In this document: positions 35,262 through 44,182 of the stretch, in pieces
Layout of the letters: the number at the start of each line of letters is the position of its first letter
Numbering within the stretch: the stretch's first letter is position 1
DNA from: Burkholderia sp. H160
GTDB lineage: Bacteria; Pseudomonadota; Gammaproteobacteria; Burkholderiales; Burkholderiaceae
Reading direction: 5' to 3'
DNA length: 64,000 bases
Assembly: GCA_000173575.1 (NCBI GenBank)
Contig: ABYL01000014.1
Span: 24,695 to 88,694, forward strand
The notes under the pieces: generated by a model
Database searches by the model: none
What the model was told of the DNA's origin: nothing
The model's input: only the letters and a program-made list of their open reading frames with translations
Made by a program: the position numbers and the translations under genes

Positions 35262-35959
35262 TGCCGGTTTGCGCGATTGCACCCTTCCCCACCGCGCTCG
35301 CCACGTCGTGCGACGCGCGGTGGCGGCCGCATGATCTGCTGCGCTTGCGCCGGCTGGATGCGCTCGCCGACGAACCTGCGTGGGTTAGCGACGCGTTCGA
35401 GCGCGCACCGTATGCGGTCGTTCGACGCGCGTTTGCCGCTGATGGGTTCGTCGCGATCGGCGTGCGGGGTGTGCAGCGCGCGCAACGTTACGGAACGTGG
35501 GTGCATGCGGACGATATCGTCGGTACCGTGTCGCCGGAATCCCTGGCGCAGATGCAACCCGATGCCGGACGCAATGCATTGCCATCTTTCATTGCGCTGA
35601 CTTTCTTGCAAGGTGATCCGTGCGGTCCACTCTCGCGATTCGTTTGGGGTCCTACGGGCAGTGCGGGTTTTGAACTGGCGACACACGTGCCGACTGTCAA
35701 CGAAGCCAGCGATCTCGATCTGTTGATCCGCGCACCGGAACCGCTGGCATCGGATGTCGCGCGTGCATTGCTGGAGCAATTGCAGACGCTAGCGGCGCGT
35801 ATCGGCGTGCGAATCGATGCGCAGCTCGAAACGCCCGCGGGAGGCGTGGCGCTCGCGGAATGGGCCGCTGACAAGGTGCGCGTGCTGGCCCGGCACGCGA
35901 GCGGTCCGCGATTGGTCGTCGATCCGTGGGCCGCTGTTGCTCACGATGGCATCGCCTGA
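35261..35959 (+). CDS. mdcG: Phosphoribosyl-dephospho-CoA transferase
   Basis: A 232-residue nucleotidyltransferase that moves the phosphoribosyl-dephospho-CoA group made by MdcB onto the serine of MdcC. Family features are PHDLLRLRRLDAL near the N-terminus, WGPTGSAGFELAT, and SDLDLLIRAPEPL, where the paired Asp residues bind metal. The ATG at 35261 follows the overlapping mdcE stop; an ATG 15 bases earlier would lie inside mdcE. Its stop overlaps the mdcH start. Confidence 0.93.
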   Translation: MPVCAIAPFPTALATSCDARWRPHDLLRLRRLDALADEPAWVSDAFERAPYAVVRRAFAADGFVAIGVRGVQRAQRYGTWVHADDIVGTVSPESLAQMQPDAGRNALPSFIALTFLQGDPCGPLSRFVWGPTGSAGFELATHVPTVNEASDLDLLIRAPEPLASDVARALLEQLQTLAARIGVRIDAQLETPAGGVALAEWAADKVRVLARHASGPRLVVDPWAAVAHDGIA

Positions 35960-36891
35960 TGCTCGCGCTTCTCTTCCCCGGCCAGGGTGCGCAAAGCGAA
36001 GGCTTTCTGCATCGGCTACCGCAGCATCGCGCGGTACACGACACGCTTGCTGAAGCATCCGACACGCTCGACATCGACGTACTGACGCTCGACTCACCCA
36101 ACGCGTTGAATTCGACGGTCGCCGTGCAACTCGGCTTGACCATCGCTGGCGTCGCGCTCACGCGCGCGCTCGCCGATGCGGGACTCAATGCGGAAATCAG
36201 CGCGGGGCTGTCGGTTGGCGCTTATCCGGCAGCGGTCAGTTGCGGCGCAGTGGCGTTTCGTGACGCGTTGAAGATGGTACGGCGACGCGCCGAGCTGATG
36301 GAAACCGCTTATCCGTCGGGCTACGGTCTCGCGGCTGTATCCGGCTTGAGCGAGCAGCAGGTCGAAACGATCGTTGCACAGGAGGCCGCAGAGCAACGAC
36401 AACGCGTATATATCGGCAACGTCAATGCGCCGCGCCAGATCGTGATGGCCGGTGCAGACGATGCGCTCGACGCGTTCGTCGAACGCGCGCTCGCGGCTGG
36501 CGCGCGCAAGGCCACGCGGCTCGCGGTCAGCGTGCCCTCGCATTGCGAATTGCTCGCGCATGCGAGCGACGAACTGCTCGAGTACGCGCGCGAGTTGCCG
36601 TTTGAAAGACCGCGCGGCGTCTATATCGGCAATCGCGGCGGACGTCCGCTATATACGGCCGAGGCGATTCGCGAGGATCTCGCGACCAACATGCGCTACA
36701 CGGTGCGCTGGTTCGATGCGCTTACGGCGATGCAGGAAATGGGCGCGCATGTGCTGGTCGAGGCGCCCCCGGGTCAGGTGTTGACGGACATCGTGAAGGA
36801 GCATTTTCCCGAGGTGATTGCGCTGGCTGCCGGTGCGTTGTCAATCGACAAACTGGTGGGGACGGTGCGCAGGCGCCTCGCGCGTGGCTAA
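35959..36891 (+). CDS. mdcH: Malonyl-CoA:ACP transacylase of malonate decarboxylase
   Basis: A 310-residue acyltransferase of the FabD fold that loads malonyl onto MdcC. The N-terminal LLFPGQGAQSEGF and the serine elbow AGLSVGAYPAAVSCGAV (Ser in GLSVG) are present, and the catalytic His lies in VPSHCELLAH. It is the last mdc gene and ends 8 bp before the convergent TauE-type gene; no terminator is evident in the gap. Confidence 0.94.
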   Translation: MLALLFPGQGAQSEGFLHRLPQHRAVHDTLAEASDTLDIDVLTLDSPNALNSTVAVQLGLTIAGVALTRALADAGLNAEISAGLSVGAYPAAVSCGAVAFRDALKMVRRRAELMETAYPSGYGLAAVSGLSEQQVETIVAQEAAEQRQRVYIGNVNAPRQIVMAGADDALDAFVERALAAGARKATRLAVSVPSHCELLAHASDELLEYARELPFERPRGVYIGNRGGRPLYTAEAIREDLATNMRYTVRWFDALTAMQEMGAHVLVEAPPGQVLTDIVKEHFPEVIALAAGALSIDKLVGTVRRRLARG

Positions 36892-36899
36892 CGCACTGC

Positions 36900-37706
36900 T
36901 CAAGCGCCGAGCAAGGCTTTCCCCGCCATGCCCAACGAAACGCAGACCAGTACGCCGGCAAAGCCTATCTGCACATGTCGCGCGGACAGATGACGCGATG
37001 CGCCGCGCCCGACGACCATCCCGAGCGCTGTCGCGACGCTGAACAGGACCGTCAGCGTGAGCGGTGGCAACACGCCGGCCCGAATCGTCGAGATGACGCC
37101 GCTGCTGCCGACCAGGGCGACGACCATCAGCGAAGTGGCAACGATGCCGTGCATCGACACATTCGTGAGCTTGCGCAACATCGGCACGATGACGAAGCCG
37201 CCGCCCACACCGAGTAGCCCCGTCATCAAGCCAGTCAGTGCGCCAGTCCCCGCGAGCGCGGCGCCCGAGGTCCAGGTCCACGAGAGACGTCCCGTGCGTG
37301 GGTCCATCCGGCCTACGCACAATGGTGACATCGTCTCCTCCGATGTCTTCTGGCCGATCGCCTGAGTGAGCAGACGAAGTGCGACGAGCAGCATCAGACC
37401 GGCAAAAAGCGCAACCAGCAATCGTTGCGGCAACTTGTGAGCCAGCTGTGCGCCCAGGGCAGTCACGGGCGCGCCAGCAATCGTCATGAGCAGCGCCGCG
37501 CGATAGCGCACAAGTCCGCTCCGGAAAGCCTCGATGGCGCCGATCGCCGCACTTCCGGCGACAGCGATCAGCGCGACGGGCGACGCCTGCTGCATCGGCC
37601 AGCCCATCCCCACGACGAGTGCGGGAACGGCAAGAATGCCGCCGCCGGCGCCCGTCAGCCCCAATACAGCCCCGACGAGAATTCCAAGTATCAGTGAAGT
37701 CAGCAT
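36900..37706 (-). CDS. TauE/SafE-family sulfite/sulfonate exporter
   Basis: A 268-residue membrane protein with about eight helices in two repeats. The first repeat shows VGAVLGLTGAGGGILAVPAL and the second TGLMTGLLGVGGGFVIVPML, both diagnostic of TauE/SafE. Members export sulfite, sulfoacetate or related anions. It lies beside the remains of a sulfide:quinone oxidoreductase gene and a FisR-like regulator, so it probably once exported sulfite formed from sulfide oxidation. It appears intact. Confidence 0.9.
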   Translation of the reverse strand: MLTSLILGILVGAVLGLTGAGGGILAVPALVVGMGWPMQQASPVALIAVAGSAAIGAIEAFRSGLVRYRAALLMTIAGAPVTALGAQLAHKLPQRLLVALFAGLMLLVALRLLTQAIGQKTSEETMSPLCVGRMDPRTGRLSWTWTSGAALAGTGALTGLMTGLLGVGGGFVIVPMLRKLTNVSMHGIVATSLMVVALVGSSGVISTIRAGVLPPLTLTVLFSVATALGMVVGRGASRHLSARHVQIGFAGVLVCVSLGMAGKALLGA

Positions 37707-37787
37707 GAGTCGTTCGACAGGAGGTATTGGCCGCGACGTCGGCTGTGACCGGCGCTACGCGGCACTATCAGGATGCTTGCGCAGTGC

Positions 37788-38000
37788 TCAGCCGACGATT
37801 TCCGGCTTGGCCAGCCATTCACGGCCCTTGAGCATCGCGCGCCAGTAGAGCGGCGGCAGCATCCGCTCCTTCAGCAGCCACGCCAGTCGTGACGGGCGTT
37901 TCCCGTCAATGAGCCAGGCGGGGAATGACGGTGCAACCTTGCCCCCATACAAAAACTCCGCGAGCACGATCTTGCCGCGCTCGACCGTGAGCGGGCACAA
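37788..38000 (-). pseudogene. C-terminal remnant of sulfide:quinone oxidoreductase-like flavoprotein
   Basis: Only about 70 residues remain, starting abruptly at CPLTVERGKIVLAEFLYGGK and ending REWLAKPEIVG. This is the characteristic C-terminal part of SQR-type NAD(P)/FAD oxidoreductases, usually over 370 residues. The FAD-binding N-terminal part is absent, because the frame runs directly into a sigma54-activator gene on the opposite strand. It cannot be functional. The family assignment rests on my recognition of the C-terminal motif. Confidence 0.7.
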
Positions 38001-39192
38001 GTGCTATCAGATCTCACACCACTACGACGTTCCCTGCGACCAGGCCGGAGAGCACTGCCCGATGAAGCGCGCTCTGGAGCAGCGCGGCCCGGACCGTGTG
38101 CTTCACATTCACTACACGCCGCGCGGCCCCGAGCACGTCGATGTCGAACTGCGTCCGATATTCGGCGCGCAGCATGCCGTCATTGCCTACGTCGAGCGCC
38201 TCGTGACGGTTCGCAGTGCGTCGGCCAAACCGAGCGAGGAGGGGCTGGTCGGACGGTCGGCCGCTTTCAATGACGCGATCTCCGCGCTACATCGCGTCGC
38301 GCCGTCGAAGTTGCCGGTGCTGCTGCTGGGCGAATCCGGGACCGGCAAGGAACTCTTCGCAACCGCGCTACACGAGGCGAGCACGCGCGCGCAGAGTCCG
38401 TTTGTCGTCGTCGATTGCTCCGGCATCACGGAGTGGTTGTTCGAGAGCGAGTTCTTCGGCTACGAGAAAGGCGCGTTTACGGGCGCCATAACGAGAAAGC
38501 CCGGGCTTCTGGAAACGGCACAGGGCGGTACGCTGTTCCTCGATGAAATCGGTGACGTGCCGTTATCGATGCAGGTGAAGCTCTTGCGCCTCATCGAGAC
38601 GGGGACGTTTCGCCGGGTAGGCGGCACCGAGACATTGCACGCCGACTTTCGTCTTGTTGCGGCAACGCATAAGCCTTTGCTCGACATGACGCGTGATGGG
38701 CGATTCCGGCAGGACCTGTATTACCGGATCAGTGCGTTCCCGATCCCGCTACCTCCCTTGCGCGAGCGGCGTGGCGACATTGCACTTCTCGTCGATTCGA
38801 TTCTCCGGCGCATCGGCAACGCAGGTGCTGCAGGCGGCCGCGCGTCAGGCCACAAGTTCATGGCCAGTCCCGAGGCACTGGCGAGACTGGAAGCTTATGC
38901 GTGGCCGGGCAATATCCGTGAAATGCGCAAAGTGCTCGAGCGCGCATGTCTTCTTTCCGATGACGGTGTGATCCGACCCGAGCATTTGCCGGAGTACATA
39001 CGGGAAGCCGCTATGGAACGTGCGGGCATGATCGAGCGATCTTCGCCGGCGCGTTCTTCGCCTTCAATGTCCGATGAAGAACTGATGAACCTGGCGAAAG
39101 CGTTCCCCGGCACGCGTAAAGCACTCGCAGCACATCTTGGGTGGAGCGAGCGGACGCTCTACCGTCGGCTGAAAGCGCTTGGCTTAACCTAA
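37909..39192 (+). CDS. fisR: 5'-truncated sigma54-dependent activator (FisR-like)
   Basis: An open frame of 427 residues, but homology begins only near residue 29; earlier codons are antisense to the SQR remnant. The sensor part has C32-x10-C43-x6-C50, the same spacing as C53/C64/C71 of the sulfane-sulfur sensor FisR as I recall it. A complete AAA+ domain follows: Walker A GESGTGKE, sigma54 contact loop GAFTGA at 188-193, then LFLDEIGDVP. A Fis-type DNA-binding helix ends the protein (ALAAHLGWSERTLYRRLKAL). About 20 N-terminal sensor residues and the native start are missing. A GTG at 37987 is the best remaining start. It is probably non-functional or misregulated. Confidence 0.8.
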   Translation: MSQAGNDGATLPPYKNSASTILPRSTVSGHKCYQISHHYDVPCDQAGEHCPMKRALEQRGPDRVLHIHYTPRGPEHVDVELRPIFGAQHAVIAYVERLVTVRSASAKPSEEGLVGRSAAFNDAISALHRVAPSKLPVLLLGESGTGKELFATALHEASTRAQSPFVVVDCSGITEWLFESEFFGYEKGAFTGAITRKPGLLETAQGGTLFLDEIGDVPLSMQVKLLRLIETGTFRRVGGTETLHADFRLVAATHKPLLDMTRDGRFRQDLYYRISAFPIPLPPLRERRGDIALLVDSILRRIGNAGAAGGRASGHKFMASPEALARLEAYAWPGNIREMRKVLERACLLSDDGVIRPEHLPEYIREAAMERAGMIERSSPARSSPSMSDEELMNLAKAFPGTRKALAAHLGWSERTLYRRLKALGLT

Positions 39193-39463
39193 TTCGGCCG
39201 CTATGAGCCCTACACCTACGTTCAGACGCGTTCGCTGGTTAGATTAGGGGCCAGGGCCCATCAGTGATAAGGCCAAAAATCGCAATTCACCCTTGCGTAC
39301 AAAGCATTTAACTATCAGCGACGCTTTCCTAAACTCTTTAACTCCTGCTACGGACTCGATCCCGCGCTGTCGGCGCACTGCATGACGTCAACACTGCTCA
39401 CGTGCACCACTGCGAACGGATCGTTTGCATGGATATTCCAGTTCGATCAAGGAGAAACGGGTC

Positions 39464-39760
39464 ATGAACAAGACAACGAGCACTTTAATCGCGGCCGTCG
39501 CCGCACTCACGCTGTCCGGCGGTGCTTTTGCGCAGGCCAACAACACGCTGGCGACCCCGAGCGTCACGTCGCCAGCCAAAGCAACGAGCGGCTATGGCAC
39601 ACCGGGCGACACCACCACGGACAGCGGCAAGGGCGCCATGTCTCCGAACCCGGGCCAGCCGGATAGCATGAACAAAAGCCCGACGACCAAGACCCCCGCT
39701 TACGGGGTCAACAACTCGCTGGCGACCCCGAGCGTAGTGTCGCCGGCCGCCGGCCAATAA
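39464..39760 (+). CDS. Small secreted protein with a duplicated segment
   Basis: A 98-residue exported protein of unknown function. AAGGAG lies 9 bases before the ATG, and a signal peptide ends at AFAQA near residue 22. The mature part is low-complexity, rich in Pro, Ser, Thr, Gly and Asn. A motif occurs twice, once at each end: NNTLATPSV and NNSLATPSV. No cysteines or catalytic motifs are present. Nothing of note was seen in the 271 bases upstream, apart from AT-richness. Confidence 0.75.
   Translation: MNKTTSTLIAAVAALTLSGGAFAQANNTLATPSVTSPAKATSGYGTPGDTTTDSGKGAMSPNPGQPDSMNKSPTTKTPAYGVNNSLATPSVVSPAAGQ
39539..39748 (+). repeat. Direct repeat inside the small secreted protein gene
   Basis: Two 39-base copies lie at 39539-39577 and 39710-39748 and match at 34 of 39 bases by direct comparison. 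They encode the NN(T/S)LATPSV(T/V)SPA units. The high DNA identity suggests a fairly recent internal duplication. Confidence 0.7.
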
Positions 39761-39963
39761 CAGCTGTCAAAGATGACAACCAGCCGCCAATAAGCGCAAT
39801 CGCAACAAGCGTCATGGCGGCTGGCGACTCAGTTCAGCCACTGCAGGAAAAAATTACTGCGCCCGTGGCGTCTGACCGTCCAGCCAACCATGAACGTCGC
39901 CGAGCACCTCGGTCTCGATACCCACAAACCCGTGTCCTGCGACGACGTCCGTCCTCAACCGGC

Positions 39964-42717
39964 CTAGCTGACCGGATCATTGCGCAAGTCCGCGCGCTGC
40001 TGCTGCGAAGTCGCCAACCCTCTCAATGCAGGGATGAGTCGAATCACGAGCTTCTCCATCTCCACCACGAGGAAAAACACGCATCCGCCAACGACGAGCC
40101 ACACCCATGCCGCCAGGGGCAGAGACTCGGTCTCGAAGATGGCATGGAACGGCAGCGTATAGGTGAACAGAAGCTGCAGGACCACGACACCGGCTATGCC
40201 GTACCAGAGATAACGATTTCCCATATGGGCGCGCACGGACAGCGACGAATCGAGCAGATACCGGATGTTCAGGAGATAGAACACTTGGCCCAGCGTAATG
40301 GCGTTGACGGCAGCCGTACGCGCCATCTGATCCGACGCTCCCTGCCCCTTCATCCAGAAGAAGGTCGACAGCGTATAGAGCACGAGCGCCGCGCCCACGA
40401 AGAGAATCCGCCAGATACCGAAGCGCGTGACGATCGGCCGGTCGATCGCACGTGGCGACCGGCGCATGACGTCTGCCTCGTGTGGCTCGAACGAAATGGT
40501 CAGGCCGAGCGCGACAGAAGTAATCATGTTGACCCACAGGATCTGCGGTGCCGTGATCGGCAGCGTGAAGGCGAACAGGATCGCCACCGCGATCACCGCG
40601 CCCTGGGCGACATTGGTCGGCAGCATGAAGAGCATCGCCTTCTCGATGTTGTTGTAGACCGTGCGCCCTTCCTTCACCGCCGCGGAGATCGAGGCAAAAT
40701 TGTCGTCGGCGAGGATCATCCCGGCCGCCTCCTTCGTCACCTCGGTGCCCTTGATACCCATCGCCACGCCGATGTCCGCCTTCTTGAGCGCCGGCGCATC
40801 GTTGACGCCGTCGCCCGTCATCGCGACGATCTGCCGGTTCGCCTGGATCGCCTTGACGAGCCGCAGCTTGTGCTCGGGGCTCGCGCGGGCGAAGACGTCG
40901 ACGCCGCGCACGCATTCCTGCAGCGCCGCATCGTTCATCGCCTCGATCTCAGTGCCGGACACGGCCGTCTTGCCGTCGCCGATGCCCAGCATTCTTGCGA
41001 TGGCCGCCGCCGTGATCTTGTGGTCGCCTGTGATCATCGTGACGCGGATGCCTCCGCCGTGGCATTCACGCACGGCGTCGATGGCCTCTTTGCGAGGTGG
41101 GTCCATGAGACCCACGAGGCCGAGAAGTACGAGGGTACGCGGCAAGTCCTGAGGGCCCAGACCACCCGTACGCAGGCCCGGGTCCGACAGCCATGCCAAC
41201 CCGAGCACGCGCTCGCCTTGCGCGGCGAGCCGGTCGCCCTCCCTCGCGAAATGGTCGCGATCGAGCGGCGCCGGGCCTTGCGCCGTCTGCTGCCGGTCGC
41301 AGTGCTCGAGGATCACTTCGGGTGCGCCCTTGACCAACAGCATCTCGCCGTCCGGCGCACGATTCAGCGTCGCCATGAACTTGTGCTCGGACTCGAACGG
41401 AATCGCGTCGATCCTCGGTGCGGCGGCCGCCTCGGCGGCACGGTCCATGCCCAGCTTGGCGGCGAACGGATAGAGCGCGCCCTCGGTCGGGTCACCCTCC
41501 ACTTTCCATTTCCCGTCTGCCTCGAAGAGCTCGGCGTCGTTGCACAACAGTGACACGCGGCCCATCAGCTTGAGCACCTCAGGCGCGGCGACGATCGGCT
41601 TGCCATCGGCCCTGACCTCTCCCTCCAGGGCGTAGCCGTCACCGGTCACGGCATAGGCCGCGTCAGCCGTCACGACGGAGGTGACCATCATCTCCATCAG
41701 GGTCAAGGTGCCCGTCTTGTCCGAGCAGATGCGCGAGACGGCGCCCAGCGTCTCGACCGCCGGCAGGCGGCGGATGATGGCGTTGCGCTGGGCCATGCGC
41801 TGCACGCCGATGGCGAGCGTGATGGTGATGAGCGCCGGCAGGCCTTCGGGGATCACCGATACCGCAATCCCCACGATGGCCTGGAACAGCTCGACGAAGC
41901 TCATGTGTCCGAGCCAGTGGCCCCAGGAGAACAGCAGTACGCTGACACAGCCGATCACGGCCGTGATGACGTAGCCGAACTTCTTGATCTGGCGCAGCAG
42001 CGGCGTCTCGAGCGCGCTGACCTCAGCGAGCATCTGGTTGATCCGGCCGAGTTCCGTCTGGCTCCCCGTCGCCACGACGACGCCGGTGGCCCGGCCGGAC
42101 AGCACCATCGTGCCGCAGAACGCCATGTTCTCGCGGTCGCCGACCGTGGCTTTGGCCGGAACCGGCGCGGTGCCCTTCTCAGCCGGGACGGATTCGCCCG
42201 TGAGGGCCGCCTCCTCCGTACGCAGGTTCCTGGTGTCGACGAGACGCATGTCCGCCGGGATTCTGTCGCCAGACTCCAGTAGCACGATGTCGCCAGGAAC
42301 CAGCTCCTCGGCCGGGATGAGGCGAACCGCTGCGCCACGCAGAACCCGTGCCTCGGCGGACAGCATGTTGCGAATCGAGTCGAGCGCCTTCTCGGCCCGT
42401 CCTTCCTGCAAAAAGCCGAGCAGCGAGTTGAGGATGACGACGGCCAGAATGACCGAACCGTCGAGCCAAAGGCCCAGCATGAACTTGACGAAACCCGCCG
42501 CGAGCAGGACGTAGATCAGGATGTTGTTGAGCTGCGCGAGGAAGCGTGCGACCGGCCCCTTCTTCTTGCCTTGGGGCAAGCGGTTCGGCCCATAGTTGGC
42601 CAGCCGTCCGGTCGCATCGGCTGCATCGAGGCCCCGCGCGGGATCCACGTTGAACTGCTGCTCGATTTCGCCGGCCGGTAACGCATGCCACGGCGTCGCA
42701 CTCTCAACTGAGCTCAT
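39964..42717 (-). CDS. P2-type cation-transporting ATPase (HAD-IC family)
   Basis: A 917-residue inner-membrane ion pump. It has the actuator motif TGES (173-176), the helix-4 ion site VIPEGLPAL (289-297), the phosphorylated D333 in CSDKTGTLT, and TGDGVNDAPALKKADIGVAM in the hinge. PEGLP is typical of P2A/P2-type Ca2+ or Na+/H+ pumps rather than heavy-metal pumps, and no N-terminal metal-binding domain is seen. The start at 42717 has GAGG upstream. It lies 44 bp downstream of a PPK2 gene on the same strand, so the two are probably cotranscribed. The ion is not certain. Confidence 0.9.
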   Translation of the reverse strand: MSSVESATPWHALPAGEIEQQFNVDPARGLDAADATGRLANYGPNRLPQGKKKGPVARFLAQLNNILIYVLLAAGFVKFMLGLWLDGSVILAVVILNSLLGFLQEGRAEKALDSIRNMLSAEARVLRGAAVRLIPAEELVPGDIVLLESGDRIPADMRLVDTRNLRTEEAALTGESVPAEKGTAPVPAKATVGDRENMAFCGTMVLSGRATGVVVATGSQTELGRINQMLAEVSALETPLLRQIKKFGYVITAVIGCVSVLLFSWGHWLGHMSFVELFQAIVGIAVSVIPEGLPALITITLAIGVQRMAQRNAIIRRLPAVETLGAVSRICSDKTGTLTLMEMMVTSVVTADAAYAVTGDGYALEGEVRADGKPIVAAPEVLKLMGRVSLLCNDAELFEADGKWKVEGDPTEGALYPFAAKLGMDRAAEAAAAPRIDAIPFESEHKFMATLNRAPDGEMLLVKGAPEVILEHCDRQQTAQGPAPLDRDHFAREGDRLAAQGERVLGLAWLSDPGLRTGGLGPQDLPRTLVLLGLVGLMDPPRKEAIDAVRECHGGGIRVTMITGDHKITAAAIARMLGIGDGKTAVSGTEIEAMNDAALQECVRGVDVFARASPEHKLRLVKAIQANRQIVAMTGDGVNDAPALKKADIGVAMGIKGTEVTKEAAGMILADDNFASISAAVKEGRTVYNNIEKAMLFMLPTNVAQGAVIAVAILFAFTLPITAPQILWVNMITSVALGLTISFEPHEADVMRRSPRAIDRPIVTRFGIWRILFVGAALVLYTLSTFFWMKGQGASDQMARTAAVNAITLGQVFYLLNIRYLLDSSLSVRAHMGNRYLWYGIAGVVVLQLLFTYTLPFHAIFETESLPLAAWVWLVVGGCVFFLVVEMEKLVIRLIPALRGLATSQQQRADLRNDPVS

Positions 42718-42761
42718 CCTCGTCTCTCCCGGTTCCTGTGATTTCGGGTCAGGGGCCGCTC

Positions 42762-43709
42762 TCAATGGTCTGGATCGCCCCCTGGTTGTTCGCGTCTCGT
42801 CGCGTCTGCCGCTTCAGCGTCGAGTTCCTGCCTCGCCGCGTCGAGATCCTTCATCTGCGCGTGCGTGGGTTTCGGATATTCGAGGTCGAGCTTCTCGACG
42901 GCCTCGACGATTGCAGCCGCGACGATGAGGCGCGAGAAAGGTTTGTTGTCGGCGGGCACCACGTACCACGGAGCGGCTTCGGAGGCCGTCGCACGGATGG
43001 CCTCTTCATAGGCGTGCATGTAGTCGTTCCAGTATCGACGCTCGCGAATGTCGGCTGCGGAAAACTTCCAGTGCTTGTCGGGATTGTCGAGGCGGTCCAT
43101 GAAGCGCTTCTTCTGCTCCCCGAACGACAGGTTCAGATAAAACTTCAGGATGACCACGCCCTGGCGCGCGAGATAGTCCTCGAACCGTGCGATGTCGGCG
43201 AGCCGCTCGTCCCAGATGTTCTTGCCGACCCATGCCGGCGGGATCTTCTGCGCACGGAGCAGATGCTGATGCACGCGCACCACCAGCACCTCTTCATAGT
43301 ACGAGCGGTTGAAAATAACGATTTGCCCGCGCTTGGGCACTTTCGTCGCATAGCGCCAAAGGAAGTCGTGGGAGAGCTCCTCATCCGACGGCTGCTTGAA
43401 CGAGAAGACATCGCACCCTTGCGGATTGACCCGCGACATCACGTGCTTGATCGTGCCGTCCTTTCCCGCGGCGTCCATGGCCTGGAACACCAGCAGCACG
43501 GACCAGGAATCCTGCGCGTAGAGGATCTCCTGCTCCATCGCGAGCCATTTCGAACCGCGCTGGAGAAGTTGCTGCGCCGCTTCCTTATCCATTGTGAGTC
43601 CCAGCGTCTCGCCGGGATCGAAATTCTTCAGGAAGAAGTCGTCGCCCCTCGTGATGCGGAACGGATCGGTGTACATCCGCAGCGCGTCGAGTATTTCTGT
43701 GCGAACCAT
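42762..43709 (-). CDS. ppk2: Polyphosphate kinase 2 family protein
   Basis: A 315-residue PPK2-family kinase, which moves phosphate between polyphosphate and nucleotides. Walker A-like VFQAMDAAGKDGTIKHV, Walker B-like IVIFNRSYYEEVLVVRVH and a lid region with RRYWNDYMHAYEEAIRATAS are clear. Length fits single-domain PPK2 proteins. Cotranscription with a P-type ATPase suggests regenerating nucleotide for ion pumping under stress, which is inference. Confidence 0.92.
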   Translation of the reverse strand: MVRTEILDALRMYTDPFRITRGDDFFLKNFDPGETLGLTMDKEAAQQLLQRGSKWLAMEQEILYAQDSWSVLLVFQAMDAAGKDGTIKHVMSRVNPQGCDVFSFKQPSDEELSHDFLWRYATKVPKRGQIVIFNRSYYEEVLVVRVHQHLLRAQKIPPAWVGKNIWDERLADIARFEDYLARQGVVILKFYLNLSFGEQKKRFMDRLDNPDKHWKFSAADIRERRYWNDYMHAYEEAIRATASEAAPWYVVPADNKPFSRLIVAAAIVEAVEKLDLEYPKPTHAQMKDLDAARQELDAEAADATRREQPGGDPDH

Positions 43710-44182
43710 CGCCCTTTCTCCACGACATCTGCAATCAGTTGCAGCCTCGCAACCGCAGTCGCCCTACTCATACCTTTCCTGATAATAGGTCACGCATGAT
43801 GTACCGCTGCAGATATTTGGTGGCACCCGAGCGTCGCTCATGCGACGTTCATTGAGTTGCATCGACCGGTTCAATCTGCCAGCCCAATGCCGATGTTGGG
43901 TTGCTCCAAAGGGGGTGATCCAGTCCGTTTGCGATGAGGCCTTTCACTGCCGAGCCTCTATCACGTCTCCGGGTGTTGTCCGCGGTAGTGCCTGCCTGAT
44001 GGCGGTTTCGGCGAGCGCTACCCCGAAGGAATGATGCCAAGATGGGTGTAGCGGTCAAACGGGCTAGTGCCCAGATGATGGCATGGAAGGCATAGACTGC
44101 AATGGGTTCAAAGCTTCGTTGAATCAGAGGATTCGCCCGGGTGTTTCGGGCGTGTTCCATCACCACAAGGGACAGGACGCAC
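43710..44182. other. Gene-poor gap between PPK2 and SDR genes
   Basis: These 473 bases contain no recognisable gene. One open frame on the minus strand (43849-44220, 123 codons) overlaps the SDR start and has no family resemblance or ribosome binding site. Base composition is lower in GC than the flanks. It may contain debris of a lost gene or mobile element, but I could not identify one. Confidence 0.4.
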
